Source: Methylobacterium sp. FF17
Lineage (GTDB): Bacteria > Pseudomonadota > Alphaproteobacteria > Rhizobiales > Beijerinckiaceae
Direction: 5' to 3'
DNA length: 64,000 nt
NCBI RefSeq assembly: GCF_025813715.1
Contig: NZ_CP107532.1
Coordinates: forward strand, 124,001-188,000
Shown here: positions 8,754 to 16,622 of the stretch, one piece after another
How positions within the stretch are numbered: position 1 is the stretch's first letter
Layout of the letters: each line of letters opens with the position of its first letter
Position numbers and translations under genes: made by a program
The notes under the pieces: generated by a model
Databases searched by the model: none
What the model saw: the letters and a program-made list of their open reading frames with translations, nothing else
Told to the model about the DNA's origin: nothing

Positions 8754-9485
8754 TTACGAGAAATGCGGAGGTGCCTCGCCTCTGAATGGACCGATGAGGC
8801 GCTCGTACTCTGCCTCTGGGAAGCCGTAGCTGTCACCGGCGAGTGCAAGCAGCCCATCCCGATCCAGCAATTTGAGGTGCCCGCGCGTTGCTCGGATCAA
8901 GCCCAAGCCTTCGACCTCCTGGATGGCAAGGGTGACACCGGAGCGTTGGACGCCTAGCATCAAGGAGAGGAACTCGTGCGTAAGGGCGAGATCGTCGCCT
9001 TCCAATCGGTCGTGAGCCATCAACAGCCACCGCGCGAGACGTTCCCTCATCCGATAGGCACCGTTCGCCAGCGCTGAGTGACTGAGGGTCAAAATCTGGA
9101 ACTGGACGTACCGCAGCAGCACGCCTTGCAGGGTAGAACTTGCCTGCGTGGCCTCGACCAGAACGTCGGTGCGTACCCGGAGCCAGGGTGCGCCGACTTG
9201 AACGAGGATGTCATGGGATGCCCGATCTGATCCCAGCACAGCCGCTGTGCTGACCATGCCCTCGAACCCGAAGCACCCAACTTCGATCTTGCGGCCGTCG
9301 CTCGTAACCGCAAGGTTCGATGAGAGGCCGCCTTCCGGGAAGTATGTGAACTCCAGCGGCTGGCCCTGATGGATCAAGACCTCGCCCTTGTGAACGTTGA
9401 CGCGTTCTAGGTGTGGCAGCAACCGGCCAAGATCATCCAACGACAGCGCCTGAAGTAGCCGATTGCAGGTTGTCGTCACACTCAT
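8754..9485 (-). CDS. Crp/Fnr-family regulator (type B)
   Basis: The 243-aa protein has an N-terminal cyclic-nucleotide-binding-type beta roll (about residues 12-125), a long dimerisation helix containing RERLARWLLMAHDRL, and a winged helix (about 165-215, LTHEFLSLMLGVQRSGVTLAIQEVEGLGLIRATRG). The roll lacks the cAMP-binding RS pair and there is no FNR-type Cys cluster, so the signal is unknown. It closely resembles the protein from 10929, including the ending GDSYGFPEAEYERLI against GSYGTPEAEYVRLI, which indicates paralogy. It is one of seven such genes in the window. Confidence 0.92.
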   Translation of the reverse strand: MSVTTTCNRLLQALSLDDLGRLLPHLERVNVHKGEVLIHQGQPLEFTYFPEGGLSSNLAVTSDGRKIEVGCFGFEGMVSTAAVLGSDRASHDILVQVGAPWLRVRTDVLVEATQASSTLQGVLLRYVQFQILTLSHSALANGAYRMRERLARWLLMAHDRLEGDDLALTHEFLSLMLGVQRSGVTLAIQEVEGLGLIRATRGHLKLLDRDGLLALAGDSYGFPEAEYERLIGPFRGEAPPHFS

Positions 9486-9810
9486 TGCGGCACTCCGAAT
9501 TACCTGATGTCGAGGCGAAAGCAGCCCTTTCCCGGTCCAGCTTCAGGGCGTGACCGATTATCGGCTGAAGCGAGGAGGCTACAAGAGCTGGTCTGAGATC
9601 TACCTCTGCGCTCCTTCAAGATTGGGGAACGTGGGCGCGTGGGTGATCAAGGCGGCCAAAAACCTACTTCCAGGCACCACCGGCCCGCCTCGTCCGCGTG
9701 CTAGTTCGAGAGGCGCACGAACACTGCCACGAGGAAGCCATCGGCGAACACGAGCTGCCTCTCGGTGTCCTTGCTGCCGGTCGCGACCTACACGGGCTGG
9801 AGTTGAAGGT
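9486..9810. other. gene-free stretch between two Crp/Fnr genes
   Basis: No supported gene. It contains the upstream region of the 8754-9485 regulator. From about 9690 to 9835 a short plus-strand frame (LVREAHEHCHEEAIGEHELP onward) has protein-like composition and could be the tail of a decayed gene. It has no start and no recognisable family, so I do not annotate it as coding. Confidence 0.3.
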
Positions 9811-10653
9811 TCATGCCGCCGTTCGGTTTCCCAGATGCAGGTAGTTCGACCGGAACTCGCCGACCGCCTTGAGCCGAGGCAGATTGAGGATCGTCAGGCG
9901 CCGACCCTTCAGCTCAATCAGCCCCTGGCGCCTGAGTTCCTGCAGGGAGCGGTTCACGTGGACGTTCGAGAGCCCGGTTGCGTCTGCCAACTCCCCCTGA
10001 GTCACAGATAGGTCGAAGCTGTCGCCCTCGGTCCGGTCGACCGCGCGCAGCCGGACGAGAAGCTCGCAGAACAGATGGGCGAGCCGTTCCACGGCTGAGC
10101 GGCAGCCGACGTTCACCAACCACTCGCGCAGGGTTGCCTCGTCCACAAGCGTACTCATGCGTAGCGCCCGCGCGACCTGCGGATGATGCTGGGTCAAATG
10201 GGCGATGATTTCAGGGGAGACATGCACCACCCGGCAGGCCGACACCGTACTGATGGTGTGGTCCATGGTGTCGAGGAGGGCCACGTCGTGGTCGCCGAGA
10301 TCCCCCGGCAGCAGGTAGGCCAGGATCTGACGGGCACCGGTCTGGCGCACCTTGTGCCGGCAGGCCATGCCGTCGAGGATCAGGAACACGCCCTCGGGCC
10401 GGTCGCCCTCGCGGATCAGGTCGATGCGCGGCCCGATCAGGCGGGGATTGGCGCTGATCTGGGCCAGGATTGCACGATCCGCCTCCGAGAGCACCCCGAA
10501 GCCTTCAAGCTTGCGGATGAGCGGGTTGCGTCGGGCTTCGGACGGTTCCAGCAAGCGGTAGCCCGCCTGCTGCGGAGCGTCGGTGAGATGGATACCCACC
10601 AGGGCATCGTCCTCGGAGAGCAGTGCGAAACGTTGCTGAGCGAAGGGGGGCAT
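9811..10653 (-). CDS. Crp/Fnr-family regulator (type A)
   Basis: The 280-aa protein belongs to the NPLIRKLEGF subgroup. It has a roughly 35-residue N-terminal extension, a beta-roll sensor (about residues 45-160, with IREGDRPEGVFLILDGMACRHK), the helix LVDEATLREWLVNVGCRSAVERLAHLFCELL, and a winged helix (about 215-260) with recognition segment LADATGLSNVHVNRSLQELRR. There is no cysteine pattern for an FeS cluster. It is divergent from the type-B regulator at 10929 across 275 AT-rich bp, so each may control the other. Paralogues are at 12829, 13926 and 47164. Confidence 0.93.
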   Translation of the reverse strand: MPPFAQQRFALLSEDDALVGIHLTDAPQQAGYRLLEPSEARRNPLIRKLEGFGVLSEADRAILAQISANPRLIGPRIDLIREGDRPEGVFLILDGMACRHKVRQTGARQILAYLLPGDLGDHDVALLDTMDHTISTVSACRVVHVSPEIIAHLTQHHPQVARALRMSTLVDEATLREWLVNVGCRSAVERLAHLFCELLVRLRAVDRTEGDSFDLSVTQGELADATGLSNVHVNRSLQELRRQGLIELKGRRLTILNLPRLKAVGEFRSNYLHLGNRTAA

Positions 10654-10928
10654 GCATGGCTCCTCGAAGAAAGGCTGTCTGCCACCTCAAGGACGCAGGG
10701 CTGTATGCCGCAAGCTATAAACATGTATTCGATTGCGCGTAAGGTAATGGAACCCTCCGGAGCGGTATCGAACGCCTGAATGTCCGCTACCGAACTTTTG
10801 AACGTTCGACACCGAACATAAGTACAAAATGGTTGTTTGGCTTATAATAACTTGCAAACATGGGTTATTGAACCTACAAGATATGCATTGCCTGCTGGTA
10901 TGAACTGAGCGCAGGCGACTGAGAGACC
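10654..10928. promoter_or_regulatory. AT-rich divergent promoter region between two Crp/Fnr genes
   Basis: The spacer between oppositely oriented regulators is conspicuously AT-rich against a GC-rich genome. It contains a repeated ACCGAAC word (about 10789 and 10812) around TTGAACGTTCGA, a near-palindrome at about 10798-10809 that is a candidate operator. I cannot name a definite -35/-10 pair. Confidence 0.35.
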
Positions 10929-11678
10929 GTGTGCGCTCTTGCTCCAGCATGGGGACAAGAGCCCGTGGCTCACATTGAACAATCGAGCGTACGCAATCGC
11001 CTGCTCAAGGCCATGCTGTCCGAGGATTTCGCCCGGCTTCAGCCTCACCTGGAGCCGATCGACCTGCAGTCCGGCCAGACCCTGATCAAGCCCAATGGCC
11101 ACATTGAGCACCTCCACTTCATGGAAAGCGGCATCGCCTCGATCACGGCTGAGAGTGCGAACGGCCGGGTCGAGATCGGGATGATCGGCCGCGAAGGTGT
11201 GGTGGGCGCCACGCCCGTGCTCCTCGGCTCGGATCGGGTGCCGTACGACCACTTCATCCAGCTGCCCGGCGTTGCCCTGCGCATCCGTGCGGGGACCGTG
11301 AGCGGCGCGATGGAGGAGAGCCCAGCGCTGCGCAAGCTGCTCCTGCGCTACATTCTCACCGAGATGATCCAGGTCCGGCAGACGGCTCTGGCCAATGCGA
11401 CCCAGGAGATCGAGGCGCGCCTCGCCCGCTGGCTGCTGATGTGCCACGACCGGGTCGACGGAGACGAGCTCCTGCTCAAGCACGAGTTCCTCTCGATGAT
11501 GCTGGGGGTGCGGCGCTCCGGGGTGACCCTGGCGATGCAGCAGCTCGAGGGCGCTGGCCGCATCCGGGCCAAGCGCGGGCGCGTGACCGTGATCAACCGC
11601 GAACTCCTGGAGGACATGGCGGACGGCAGCTACGGGACCCCGGAGGCCGAGTACGTGCGGCTGATCGAAGGAGCCTGA
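10929..11678 (+). CDS. Crp/Fnr-family regulator (type B)
   Basis: The 249-aa protein starts with GTG at 10929 after GAGAGA. It has a beta-roll sensor (about residues 25-135), the dimer helix with EARLARWLLMCHDRVDGDELLLKHEFLSMMLG, and a winged helix (about 170-220, VRRSGVTLAMQQLEGAGRIRAKRGRVTV). It is a paralogue of the gene at 8754. Its stop is two bases before the ATG of a DUF6894 gene with GAGG between them, so the two are translationally coupled. The effector is unknown; no FeS cysteines are present. Confidence 0.92.
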   Translation: MCALAPAWGQEPVAHIEQSSVRNRLLKAMLSEDFARLQPHLEPIDLQSGQTLIKPNGHIEHLHFMESGIASITAESANGRVEIGMIGREGVVGATPVLLGSDRVPYDHFIQLPGVALRIRAGTVSGAMEESPALRKLLLRYILTEMIQVRQTALANATQEIEARLARWLLMCHDRVDGDELLLKHEFLSMMLGVRRSGVTLAMQQLEGAGRIRAKRGRVTVINRELLEDMADGSYGTPEAEYVRLIEGA

Positions 11679-11680
11679 GG

Positions 11681-11950
11681 ATGCCTCGCTACTTCTTCAA
11701 TCTTCGCTACGGCCCCGGCGCCGACAAGCTGGCGGTCGATCCCGAAGGGGATGAACTCGCCGATGATGAGGCCGCGCATCAGTACGCATTGCGGGAAGCG
11801 CGTGGCCTGATCGCTGGGCCGCCTTCCCTCGTCGTGCGGGATTGGTTTGTGTGCTCGTTCGAGATCGAGGACGAGAATGGCCGATGCGTCCGCATGGTGC
11901 CGTTCAGCGAACTCGTGACTGAAGAGGATAACGAGGCGCAAGCGGGCTGA
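11681..11950 (+). CDS. DUF6894 micro-protein, coupled to a Crp/Fnr gene
   Basis: The 89-aa protein begins MPRYFFNLRYG, the family signature, followed by a D-P-E-G-D-E-L-A-D turn, a helix (AAHQYALREARGLIA) and a C-terminal strand region (FEIEDENGRCVRMVPFSELV). The start overlaps the upstream regulator's end region, with GAGG as ribosome-binding site. The tight spacing suggests a shared function with the regulator at 10929, for example as partner or small effector, but the family role is unknown. Confidence 0.85.
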   Translation: MPRYFFNLRYGPGADKLAVDPEGDELADDEAAHQYALREARGLIAGPPSLVVRDWFVCSFEIEDENGRCVRMVPFSELVTEEDNEAQAG

Positions 11951-12005
11951 ACGCAAGGTCTGCATCAGCCAGAAGGCGCCCGAACGCGGGCGGGTCGGAA
12001 AACAC

Positions 12006-12135
12006 CCTTTACGGTCGTAGATTTTCATCTACCAAGCTGCCGGGAAGCGAACCTCTCTAAGGCCTGAGAAGGGTGGGGAGCGGACCCTGACCCTTCGCCC
12101 TGAAGCAGGCGTACCGTCTCCGACCCAACGCGGAT
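12006..12135. repeat. interspersed AAGCGGAC-type repeat, copy 3
   Basis: The stretch contains ACGGTCGTAGATTTTC, then CTGCCGGGAAGCGAACC, then GGGTGGGGAGCGGACCCTGA and CCCTGAAGCAGGCGTACCG. It aligns module by module with copy 2 (8098-8243) and, in its first half, with copy 4 (14971-15035). Confidence 0.65.
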
Positions 12136-12220
12136 GTTTGCGCCGATAGGTTGCAACGACTTGAGATAATGGAAATTAGAACATCAACCGTGGGCTCAAA
12201 ACTGCTGCGGTGGCCTTGGG

Positions 12221-12439
12221 TTACCGACGAGGATAAAGCGGCTCGAACCGCTCAATGAACCGCATGCCGTCCCAAAGATCGACGGCATACCCATCAGCAA
12301 GGGCTCGCGCCTTGTCCTTGGCTTCATCGTCTTCCAAAGCAGAAATCGGCGTGTTCAGAACCTCGCCTCCGCAGGCGTTGCGCATCACGGCCCGGTAGCA
12401 CGGTGTCCCATCCGGCTCGGCAGATGGGGGCCCGCTCAC
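12221..12439 (-). CDS. small hypothetical protein downstream of DUF6894 gene
   Basis: About 72 aa (76 aa if the GTG at 12451 is used). I prefer GTG 12439 because it overlaps the upstream gene's TGA as GTGA, a common coupled start. The sequence has YRAVMRNACGGEVLNTPISALEDDEAKDKARALADGYAVDLWDG, a fold resembling the short strand-helix-strand proteins that often accompany DUF6894 genes in this genus. No membrane segment or signal peptide is visible. Function unknown. Confidence 0.6.
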   Translation of the reverse strand: MSGPPSAEPDGTPCYRAVMRNACGGEVLNTPISALEDDEAKDKARALADGYAVDLWDGMRFIERFEPLYPRR

Positions 12440-12675
12440 CGGATGAGCCACGTGCCTGTGTAGGTCACAGCGGCCGAGTAGATGGGATGCCCTTCCTCGT
12501 TGGTCACCAGCACCGAAAAGGCTTGGTGTTCGCCGTCCTTCGGCACCTCGTGCGCTGCGATCCCGGGCAAGATCTTCTTCGCATAACGAGCCGCCTCCTC
12601 AGGGCCCGGAAGGACCGTGCCCTCTTCGTCGCGAAGCGTCTGGCCGTCATGGATATCGAAGAAGTAGCGAGGCAC
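12436..12675 (-). CDS. DUF6894 micro-protein
   Basis: The 79-aa protein starts with GTG at 12675 (VPRYFFDIHDG). GGAGA lies five bases upstream and its close paralogue at 50890 starts with ATG at the same residue. The helix GPEEAARYAKKILPGIAAHEVPKDGEHQAF and the strand pair VLVTNEEGHPIYSAAVTYTGTWLIR are nearly identical to the 50890 protein, so one is probably a recent copy of the other. It overlaps the small gene downstream by four bases. Function unknown. Confidence 0.85.
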   Translation of the reverse strand: MPRYFFDIHDGQTLRDEEGTVLPGPEEAARYAKKILPGIAAHEVPKDGEHQAFSVLVTNEEGHPIYSAAVTYTGTWLIR

Positions 12676-12828
12676 AGGGCTCTCCGCGCAGCAGGCGGGA
12701 GCACACAAGGTCTCACAGGCGCGGAAGGCCGAGGGAAGGGCCGCGATGCACTACGTTATAGACGCTATGCCTACCGGGAATTTAACAAATGGGTGTGATT
12801 TCTCGTCCCTGCGGAACGGTCGGGTATC

Positions 12829-13563
12829 TCACATAACAGGGTACGGGGGAGCCTTCGGGTTTAGGTGAAGGTAGTTCGGATCGAAGCCCGCATAGGCCTT
12901 GATGGCTGCCACGTCGGGTAGGGTGACATACCTCTCCTTGAGCACGACCAACCCTAGACCCCGCAACGCCTGAAGCACGCGGTTGACGTGCACGTTCGAG
13001 AGCCCGGTTGCGTCGCCGAGATCAAGCTGCGTTAGGGGGAACGCGTAGCTGTTCTCTGTCGCAAGCCCGACCGCTTGAAGGCGGATGAGGAACTCGCAGA
13101 ACAGGTGCGCGACCTGCTCGTCAGCGGAGCGACGACCCATGCACACCAACCACTCCCGCAGGATCGCCTCATCAACCAGGCCAGCCCACTGCAAGGCGCG
13201 GTTCAGGACCGGGTAATTCCCCGTGAGGTCGTTCATCACCGAACGTGGGATACGCACCACGTCGCAGGAGCTGATCGTTCCGATGCAGTGGTCCATCGCG
13301 CCGAGGATCGACACGTTCAGGTCGCAGAAGTCCCCGGGAATGAGAAAGGCGACGATTGATCGCCCGCCGTTCGGAAGGGCCTTGTAGCGGCAGGCAAAAC
13401 CTTTCTGGATCAGGTGAACGTGATCCGGCACGTCTCCCTCCGAAATGAGGTTGGTGCGAGGATTAGTTACGCGAAGGTGGGCACTCGCATCCCTAAGGGC
13501 TCTTTCGTCGGGCTCGGAGAGCGAGAAACGGCGTCCAAGCTTCTGGATGAGCGGATTGAGCAT
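12829..13563 (-). CDS. Crp/Fnr-family regulator (type A)
   Basis: The 244-aa protein begins MLNPLIQKLGRRFSLSEPDERAL, the type-A start. It has a beta-roll sensor (about residues 20-125, ISEGDVPDHVHLIQKGFACRYK), the helix LVDEAILREWLVCMGRRSADEQVAHLFCEFL, and a winged helix (about 178-225, LDLGDATGLSNVHVNRVLQALRGLGLVVLK). It is the most divergent of the four type-A proteins. It is divergent from the type-A regulator at 13926 across 362 bp of AT-rich DNA. No FeS cysteine cluster is seen. Confidence 0.92.
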   Translation of the reverse strand: MLNPLIQKLGRRFSLSEPDERALRDASAHLRVTNPRTNLISEGDVPDHVHLIQKGFACRYKALPNGGRSIVAFLIPGDFCDLNVSILGAMDHCIGTISSCDVVRIPRSVMNDLTGNYPVLNRALQWAGLVDEAILREWLVCMGRRSADEQVAHLFCEFLIRLQAVGLATENSYAFPLTQLDLGDATGLSNVHVNRVLQALRGLGLVVLKERYVTLPDVAAIKAYAGFDPNYLHLNPKAPPYPVM

Positions 13564-13925
13564 GTGCCCCCCTGGGCCATGCCCTCTGGTCGGTGTGACG
13601 TCCTAAGCAACGACAATCCAGAAAGTTGCGCTGAACGTTGGAATATAATCTGTGAGGTTATCGCAATCTGATCGGTTCAACGACGAAAATTATGATGAGA
13701 AGAGCTTTCGCTAAAAGCTTCCACCCGGTACGCCGTAGAAACAAGCATAGAAGCTAACTTTAACGATCCTACTCGCTATGCAAAAGCTTAGCTGTTTCTG
13801 AGAGCGATATGTGGGATTTCGGACGATTTCGTTAGGTCGATTGTGCGCAATCCATCATCGGTTTATAGGCTGCACGATGATCTCTGCCGTGTCGGAAGGA
13901 AGCGGCAATTGCACCGGAGCCATTC
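13564..13925. promoter_or_regulatory. AT-rich divergent region between two type-A Crp/Fnr genes
   Basis: No gene is visible in these 362 bp. The sequence is much richer in A+T than its surroundings and contains two AAGCTTC/AAGCTTA words and several A/T runs, as expected for promoters of the two flanking regulators. I cannot assign exact promoter elements. Confidence 0.35.
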
Positions 13926-14678
13926 ATGACACAGGTTACATCGTCTGCGGTAAGCTCCTCCAGCCCCTTCATCCGTAAGCTGGAAGCGTTCGCCGTGCTG
14001 TCGGACGAAGACCGCCTGATGCTAGAGCGGATCAGCACCGAACCTTATGTCGTCGACCCGCAGACCGACCTCGTACGGGAAGGCGACAAGCCTGATGGCG
14101 TTTACCTCATCATGGAGGGCATGGCCTGTCGCCATAAGCGGCTGGTGAGCGGCGCGCGCCAAATCATGGCCTACCTCGTGCCGGGCGACCTGTGCGACCT
14201 CGACGTGGCTCTGCTGGACCAGATGGATCACACCATCACGACGCTGTCTGACTGCAAGGTCGTTCGCCTCTCCCCGAAGACTGTCGCAGACATCATGGAG
14301 GACCACCCGGCCGTTGCACGCGGACTGCGTATCGGCACCCTGGTCGACGAGGCCACCTTGCGCGAGTGGCTGCTCAATGTCGGCCGCCGGACGCCGATCC
14401 AGCGGCTCGCCCACCTGTTCTGCGAACTATTCGAGCGCTTGGCAGTCGTCGGCCAGGTCCGACATGACAGCTTCAGCCTGCCGCTCGCGCACACGGATCT
14501 GGCCGACACCACGGGCCTGACCAAGGTGCATGTCACGCGCTCTATCCAGGAACTCAGGCGGCAGCGGCTGATTGACCTTACGGATGGTGACCTGAAGATA
14601 CTGGACCTTCCTCGACTGCGGGAAATAGCCGGCTTCAGGGCGAACTATCTGCACCTCGGAGACGCTGCTGCCGCATGA
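13926..14678 (+). CDS. Crp/Fnr-family regulator (type A)
   Basis: The 250-aa protein shows PFIRKLEAFAVLSDEDRLMLERIS, a beta-roll sensor (about residues 35-140, VREGDKPDGVYLIMEGMACRHK), the helix LVDEATLREWLLNVGRRTPIQRLAHLFCELFERL, and a winged helix (about 190-235, LADTTGLTKVHVTRSIQELRRQRLIDL). It is clearly paralogous to the genes at 9811 and 47164. Its TGA overlaps the ATG of the following small gene (ATGA at 14675). The effector is unknown. Confidence 0.93.
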   Translation: MTQVTSSAVSSSSPFIRKLEAFAVLSDEDRLMLERISTEPYVVDPQTDLVREGDKPDGVYLIMEGMACRHKRLVSGARQIMAYLVPGDLCDLDVALLDQMDHTITTLSDCKVVRLSPKTVADIMEDHPAVARGLRIGTLVDEATLREWLLNVGRRTPIQRLAHLFCELFERLAVVGQVRHDSFSLPLAHTDLADTTGLTKVHVTRSIQELRRQRLIDLTDGDLKILDLPRLREIAGFRANYLHLGDAAAA

Positions 14679-14920
14679 ACCTTCGTCTACAGCCAGTTCA
14701 GGTTGCCACGGGCAGCGATGACCAGGAAAGCCGCCTCGTCTTCGCGAGCGGCTTTCTCATCGCAGTGCTGGTCTGCCTCTCGGCCCAGCACGAGGCGGAT
14801 GCAGGCAAGTGGTACCTGGAGGCCGGGTTCGGCCTTATTCAGGATGTCACCGCACCGCTTTTCGCCGACTTGGATGAAGCCCAAGCCTGGATCAGGGATC
14901 AGCTTACCGTTCAGTCTTGA
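14675..14920 (+). CDS. small hypothetical protein coupled to Crp/Fnr gene
   Basis: The 81-aa protein has the pattern of a short strand-rich protein (ESRLVFASGFLIAVLVCLSAQHEADAGKWYLEAGFGLIQD) with a C-terminal helix (FADLDEAQAWIRDQL). I recognise no domain with certainty. The ATGA overlap with the upstream regulator argues that it is translated and functionally linked. No signal peptide is evident. Confidence 0.6.
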   Translation: MNLRLQPVQVATGSDDQESRLVFASGFLIAVLVCLSAQHEADAGKWYLEAGFGLIQDVTAPLFADLDEAQAWIRDQLTVQS

Positions 14921-14970
14921 CGTCACAGGCTGACCTCGCCGATCACGTGGTTTATGCCACTACCTGCAAA

Positions 14971-15035
14971 CTAGGTCGTCCTACACCAAGCTGACCCTAA
15001 GCGGACCTTTCAAGTGCCTGTGAAGGGTCGAGAGC
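14971..15035. repeat. interspersed AAGCGGAC-type repeat, copy 4 (partial)
   Basis: The stretch contains TAGGTCGTCCTACACCAAGC, then CCCTAAGCGGACCTTTC and GTGAAGGGTCGAGAGC, matching copy 3 in order. It ends about 55 bp left of the IS element, so the insertion lies beside or within the repeat's neighbourhood. Confidence 0.55.
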
Positions 15036-15088
15036 ACGCTCACCGACGATGTTCGCTTCCGTGGATCTCCGCCCCAAAAGCAGATGGG

Positions 15089-15103
15089 GTGGATGGCTCC
15101 CGC
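15089..15103 (+). repeat. left subterminal inverted repeat of the IS
   Basis: GTGGATGGCTCCCGC is the exact reverse complement of 16449-16463. Its inner ten bases also recur inverted at 15168-15177. Confidence 0.8.
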
Positions 15104-15179
15104 TCCAACTGACGGCATCGCGGTGCCAAGATGTGGTTGCTGTCGAAGCAGCAGCGACGCAGATGTAGGAGCCATCCCC

Positions 15180-16208
15180 ATGGAGATCACCACCGTCGGC
15201 ATCGATCTGGCCAAGAGCATCTTCCAGGTTCACGCCATCGACGCAGCTGGGCAGGTCGTCGTTCGCAAGGCGCTGAGGCGGGCGCAGGTCGTGCCGTTCT
15301 TCGCCAAGCTGCCGCGCTGCCTGGTTGGCATGGAGGCGTGCGGAACGTCCCACCACTGGGCCCGGGAACTGATGAGGCTCGGCCACGACGTGCGGCTGAT
15401 GCCGCCGGCTTACGTGAAGCCATACGTCAAGCGCGGCAAAACCGATGCGAACGATGCCGCCGCCATCTGCGAGGCGGTGACGCGCCCCAGCATGCGGTTC
15501 GTGCCGGTGAAGTCGACTGAGCAGCAGGCGGCGCTGGCGCTGCACCGGACGCGCGACCTGCTGGTCAAGCAACGCACCCAGTTGGTGAACATGATCCGCG
15601 GCCTGCTCGCCGAGTTCGGGATCGAGATGGCGCGGGGCCTGCGCCATGCGCTCGAACTGGCGGCCAGGCTCTCAGCCGGAGACGCGGCCGAGGTGCCGCC
15701 GTTAGCCCATCGTGTGGTAACCGGGCTGGCCGATCAGATCGGCGCCGTGCAGATCCAGCTCACCCGGCTGGAGAAGGAGTTGCTGGCCTGGCATCGGGAC
15801 AACGACCTGTCGCAGCGCCTAGCGACGATCCCCGGGATCGGCATCGTCTCGGCGACAGCGCTGGCCGCCTCGGTGAGCGAGCCCGAGCGCTTCCGCTCCG
15901 GTCGGCAGTTCGCGGCCTCGTTGGGCCTGACACCGCTGCAGAACTGCAGCGGCGGCAAGGAGCGCCTGGGCCGGATCTCGCGCATGGGCGACCGTTATCT
16001 GCGACGCCTGCTCGTGGTCGGCATGACCTCTCTGATCCGGCGTGCGAAGGCGACGCCGACGTCGGTCGACCCACGGCTGCCGGCGCTGCTCCAGCGCAAG
16101 CCAGTGCGTGTCGTGACCGTGGCAGCGGCCAATCGCACGGCGCGGGTCGCCTGGGCGATCATGACCCGCGGCGGCACCTACCGCGCACCCGCGGCCACGG
16201 CCGCCTGA
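15180..16208 (+). CDS. IS110-family transposase (DEDD recombinase)
   Basis: The 342-aa protein starts MEITTVGIDLAKSIFQVH, the standard family start; the frame extension to 15084 lies in the IS left end and is not coding. The RuvC-like DEDD domain fills about residues 5-150: Asp in GIDLAK, Glu in VGMEACG, then KTDANDAAAICEAV. The C-terminal Transposase_20 domain (about 200-300) has RLATIPGIGIVSATALAASV and the GGKERLGRISRMGDRYLRRLL segment with the catalytic Ser. The gene looks intact. Such enzymes act with an RNA guide encoded in the element's non-coding end. Confidence 0.95.
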   Translation: MEITTVGIDLAKSIFQVHAIDAAGQVVVRKALRRAQVVPFFAKLPRCLVGMEACGTSHHWARELMRLGHDVRLMPPAYVKPYVKRGKTDANDAAAICEAVTRPSMRFVPVKSTEQQAALALHRTRDLLVKQRTQLVNMIRGLLAEFGIEMARGLRHALELAARLSAGDAAEVPPLAHRVVTGLADQIGAVQIQLTRLEKELLAWHRDNDLSQRLATIPGIGIVSATALAASVSEPERFRSGRQFAASLGLTPLQNCSGGKERLGRISRMGDRYLRRLLVVGMTSLIRRAKATPTSVDPRLPALLQRKPVRVVTVAAANRTARVAWAIMTRGGTYRAPAATAA

Positions 16209-16448
16209 CCGGAGGAAGCGGAGCACTTTTCCAGGTTGCGAGGACGATGAGAGTTGATGGCGAACCGGTCAGACCGGGAGCCGGGACACCCCGCCGCCAG
16301 TCCAGGGCATCATAGCCCGCAAAGCAGAGTGGGACCCAGCTCGCGGATACCATCAGGGCCAGCGGTCAACATGAACGACTGCATCAACAGGCCGGACACA
16401 AGACTGCACCCGACCAACGCGTCAGAACCTCAATTCGTCACTTGCAAT
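16209..16448 (+). ncRNA. candidate bridge/seekRNA region of the IS1111-like element
   Basis: These 240 bases lie between the transposase stop and the right inverted repeat and hold no credible gene. In IS1111-group elements the 3' non-coding end encodes the guide RNA that pairs with donor and target DNA. Position and size fit; I have not derived a secondary structure or the guide loops. The overlapping short frames here lack coding character. Confidence 0.45.
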
Positions 16449-16463
16449 GCGGGAGCCATCCAC
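16449..16463 (-). repeat. right subterminal inverted repeat of the IS
   Basis: GCGGGAGCCATCCAC is the exact reverse complement of 15089-15103. From 16464 to the integrase stop (16623) there are 159 bp without a gene. Confidence 0.8.
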
Positions 16464-16622
16464 ACAGGACAGGCAGAAATCCACCCGGTGCAGAAAGGCT
16501 GGGTCGGCCCAAGAACGTCTATATCCAAGACAGTCAAATGCCGGTTTGACAACGACATTGGACGCGCTGCGGTTGTAAAGTCTGAATGGCCCCCTCAACG
16601 TTGCCGCCGAGGAGGCCGGCTT

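Larger units (their letters stand above)
15089..16463 (+). mobile_element. IS110-family insertion sequence, IS1111-like group
   Basis: A perfect 15-bp inverted repeat, GTGGATGGCTCCCGC at 15089-15103 and its reverse complement at 16449-16463, brackets a single DEDD transposase gene. The repeats leave 76 bp before the gene and 240 bp after it. Subterminal inverted repeats with the longer non-coding part at the 3' end are the hallmark of the IS1111 group; the true ends lie a few bases outside the repeats and no target duplication is expected. A further 10-bp match to the left repeat, inverted, lies at 15168-15177, next to the start codon. Confidence 0.8.

Noticed and set aside
9550..10011. 153-codon plus-strand frame between two Crp/Fnr genes
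   Set aside because: Its second half is antisense to the regulator at 9811, its composition is Arg/Pro-rich and no start signal is present.
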